5,375 nt of DNA from CAZWVR01 sp964637235 (GTDB taxonomy: Bacteria > Bacteroidota > Bacteroidia > Bacteroidales > S143-33). Shown here in pieces: positions 4,898 to 5,375 of this stretch (the stretch's first letter is position 1; every line of letters begins with the position of its first letter). The stretch covers positions 1 to 5,375 of the forward strand of contig CAZWVR010000129.1 in the NCBI GenBank assembly GCA_964637235.1. The letters run 5' to 3'. The notes beneath the pieces were generated by a model that saw only the letters and a program-made list of their open reading frames with translations, did no database searches and was not told the DNA's origin. The position numbers and the translations under genes are program-made.

Positions 4898-5375
4898 ATG
4901 AGGAAAATATTCATTGTTCTCTTTGCAATTATAAATATAAGTCAAAGCTTTGGACAAATCGAAAAACACGTATTTTGGACTTTTAAAACTCAAAAAATCT
5001 CTAAAAATCAATACTGGCTAATTTTTGAAGCAAAAATAGATGACAAATGGCATTTATATTCACCACATAATCCGCCCGGAGGAGCACTACCGCTTCGAAT
5101 TATATATGATGATACCACCTCAATAAAACTACTCGGAGATATCATAGAAACACCAACACCTAAAAAAGTTTGGGACGATATCTTTGAAAAAGAAGAATGG
5201 TTTTTTGAACATAAAGCAACCTTTAAACAAAAAATACAGGTACTTAGCCAAAAAGATTTTACACTCACCGGAATATTAGACGGTTAAGTATGCCTTGAAG
5301 ACGGTAGATGTATAAATTTCAATGATCCATTTTCCTTTAAATTAAAAGGTACAGGCAAAACTCAACCTAAAAATC
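4898..5375 (+). pseudogene. dsbD: DsbD-like thiol:disulfide interchange protein, N-terminal domain, interrupted by an in-frame TAA; 3' end beyond window
   Basis: The first 129 codons encode a Sec signal peptide (MRKIFIVLFAIINISQSFG, cleavage expected before Gln20) and most of the periplasmic alpha domain of DsbD. Family-typical blocks are VFWTFKTQKIS, YWLIFEAKIDDKWHLYSPHNPPGGALPLRI and FFEHKATFKQKIQVL. DsbD passes electrons from cytoplasmic thioredoxin through a membrane domain to this domain, which reduces periplasmic partners. TAA at 5285-5287 stops the frame, but the same frame continues open to the window end with VCLEDGRC and FSFKLKG, the expected rest of the domain, including the paired cysteines in C-x5-C spacing (codons at 5291 and 5309), as in E. 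coli DsbD. There is no shift of frame. The stop falls where the family commonly has glutamine, so a CAA-to-TAA change is the simplest explanation. The short product would lack both cysteines. Sequencing error or recoding are the alternatives. The transmembrane and thioredoxin-like domains would lie downstream. Confidence 0.75.

Noticed and set aside
5285..5287. TAA reassigned to an amino acid in this organism
   Set aside because: The Ro-type gene, atpD and atpC all end sensibly at TAA, with a following gene start or hairpin in place, so TAA works as a normal stop here.

Overview
The window looks like a chromosomal segment from a member of the Bacteroidota. Three things point there. The promoters fit the TTTG / TAnnTTTG pattern of that phylum, and translation starts are AT-rich and mostly lack Shine-Dalgarno sites. 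AtpD carries the roughly 27-residue insertion typical of Bacteroidota beta subunits, and AtpC is the short, hairpin-less form. A lipobox lipoprotein with a beta-helix and a C-terminal DIGAYEY motif, and a DsbD-type protein with the usual Bacteroidota N-terminal domain, fit the same picture. The order cannot be fixed from this sequence alone.

Layout, left to right. Positions 1-546 (+) hold the C-terminal part of a Ro60/Rsr (TROVE) RNA-binding protein, cut by the window edge and clearly richer in G+C (about 46% by hand count) than most of the rest. A GC-rich hairpin (569-598) separates it from a convergent gene at 613-2031 (-), a beta-helix lipoprotein. Upstream of that, on the same strand, is a small DUF697 membrane-associated protein (2325-2765, -). 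Divergent from it is a two-gene unit, atpD-atpC (2969-4720, +), encoding the F1 ATP synthase beta and epsilon subunits and closed by a stem-loop at 4729-4758. The last gene (4898 to the window end, +) is the N-terminal periplasmic domain of a DsbD-like thiol:disulfide interchange protein. It is broken by an in-frame TAA two codons before the first of its paired cysteines.

The genes do not form one pathway. atpD/atpC make the catalytic and central-stalk parts of the ATP synthase. The lipoprotein and DsbD belong to the cell envelope. The Ro gene belongs to RNA quality control and may have been acquired horizontally. I see no CRISPR array, tRNA, rRNA, transposase or obviously new multi-gene system. 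The points most worth a second look are the interrupted dsbD, the compositionally foreign Ro60 end with an orphan Shine-Dalgarno sequence and GC-rich hairpin at its border, and a hairpin placed exactly at the predicted 5' end of the lipoprotein mRNA.
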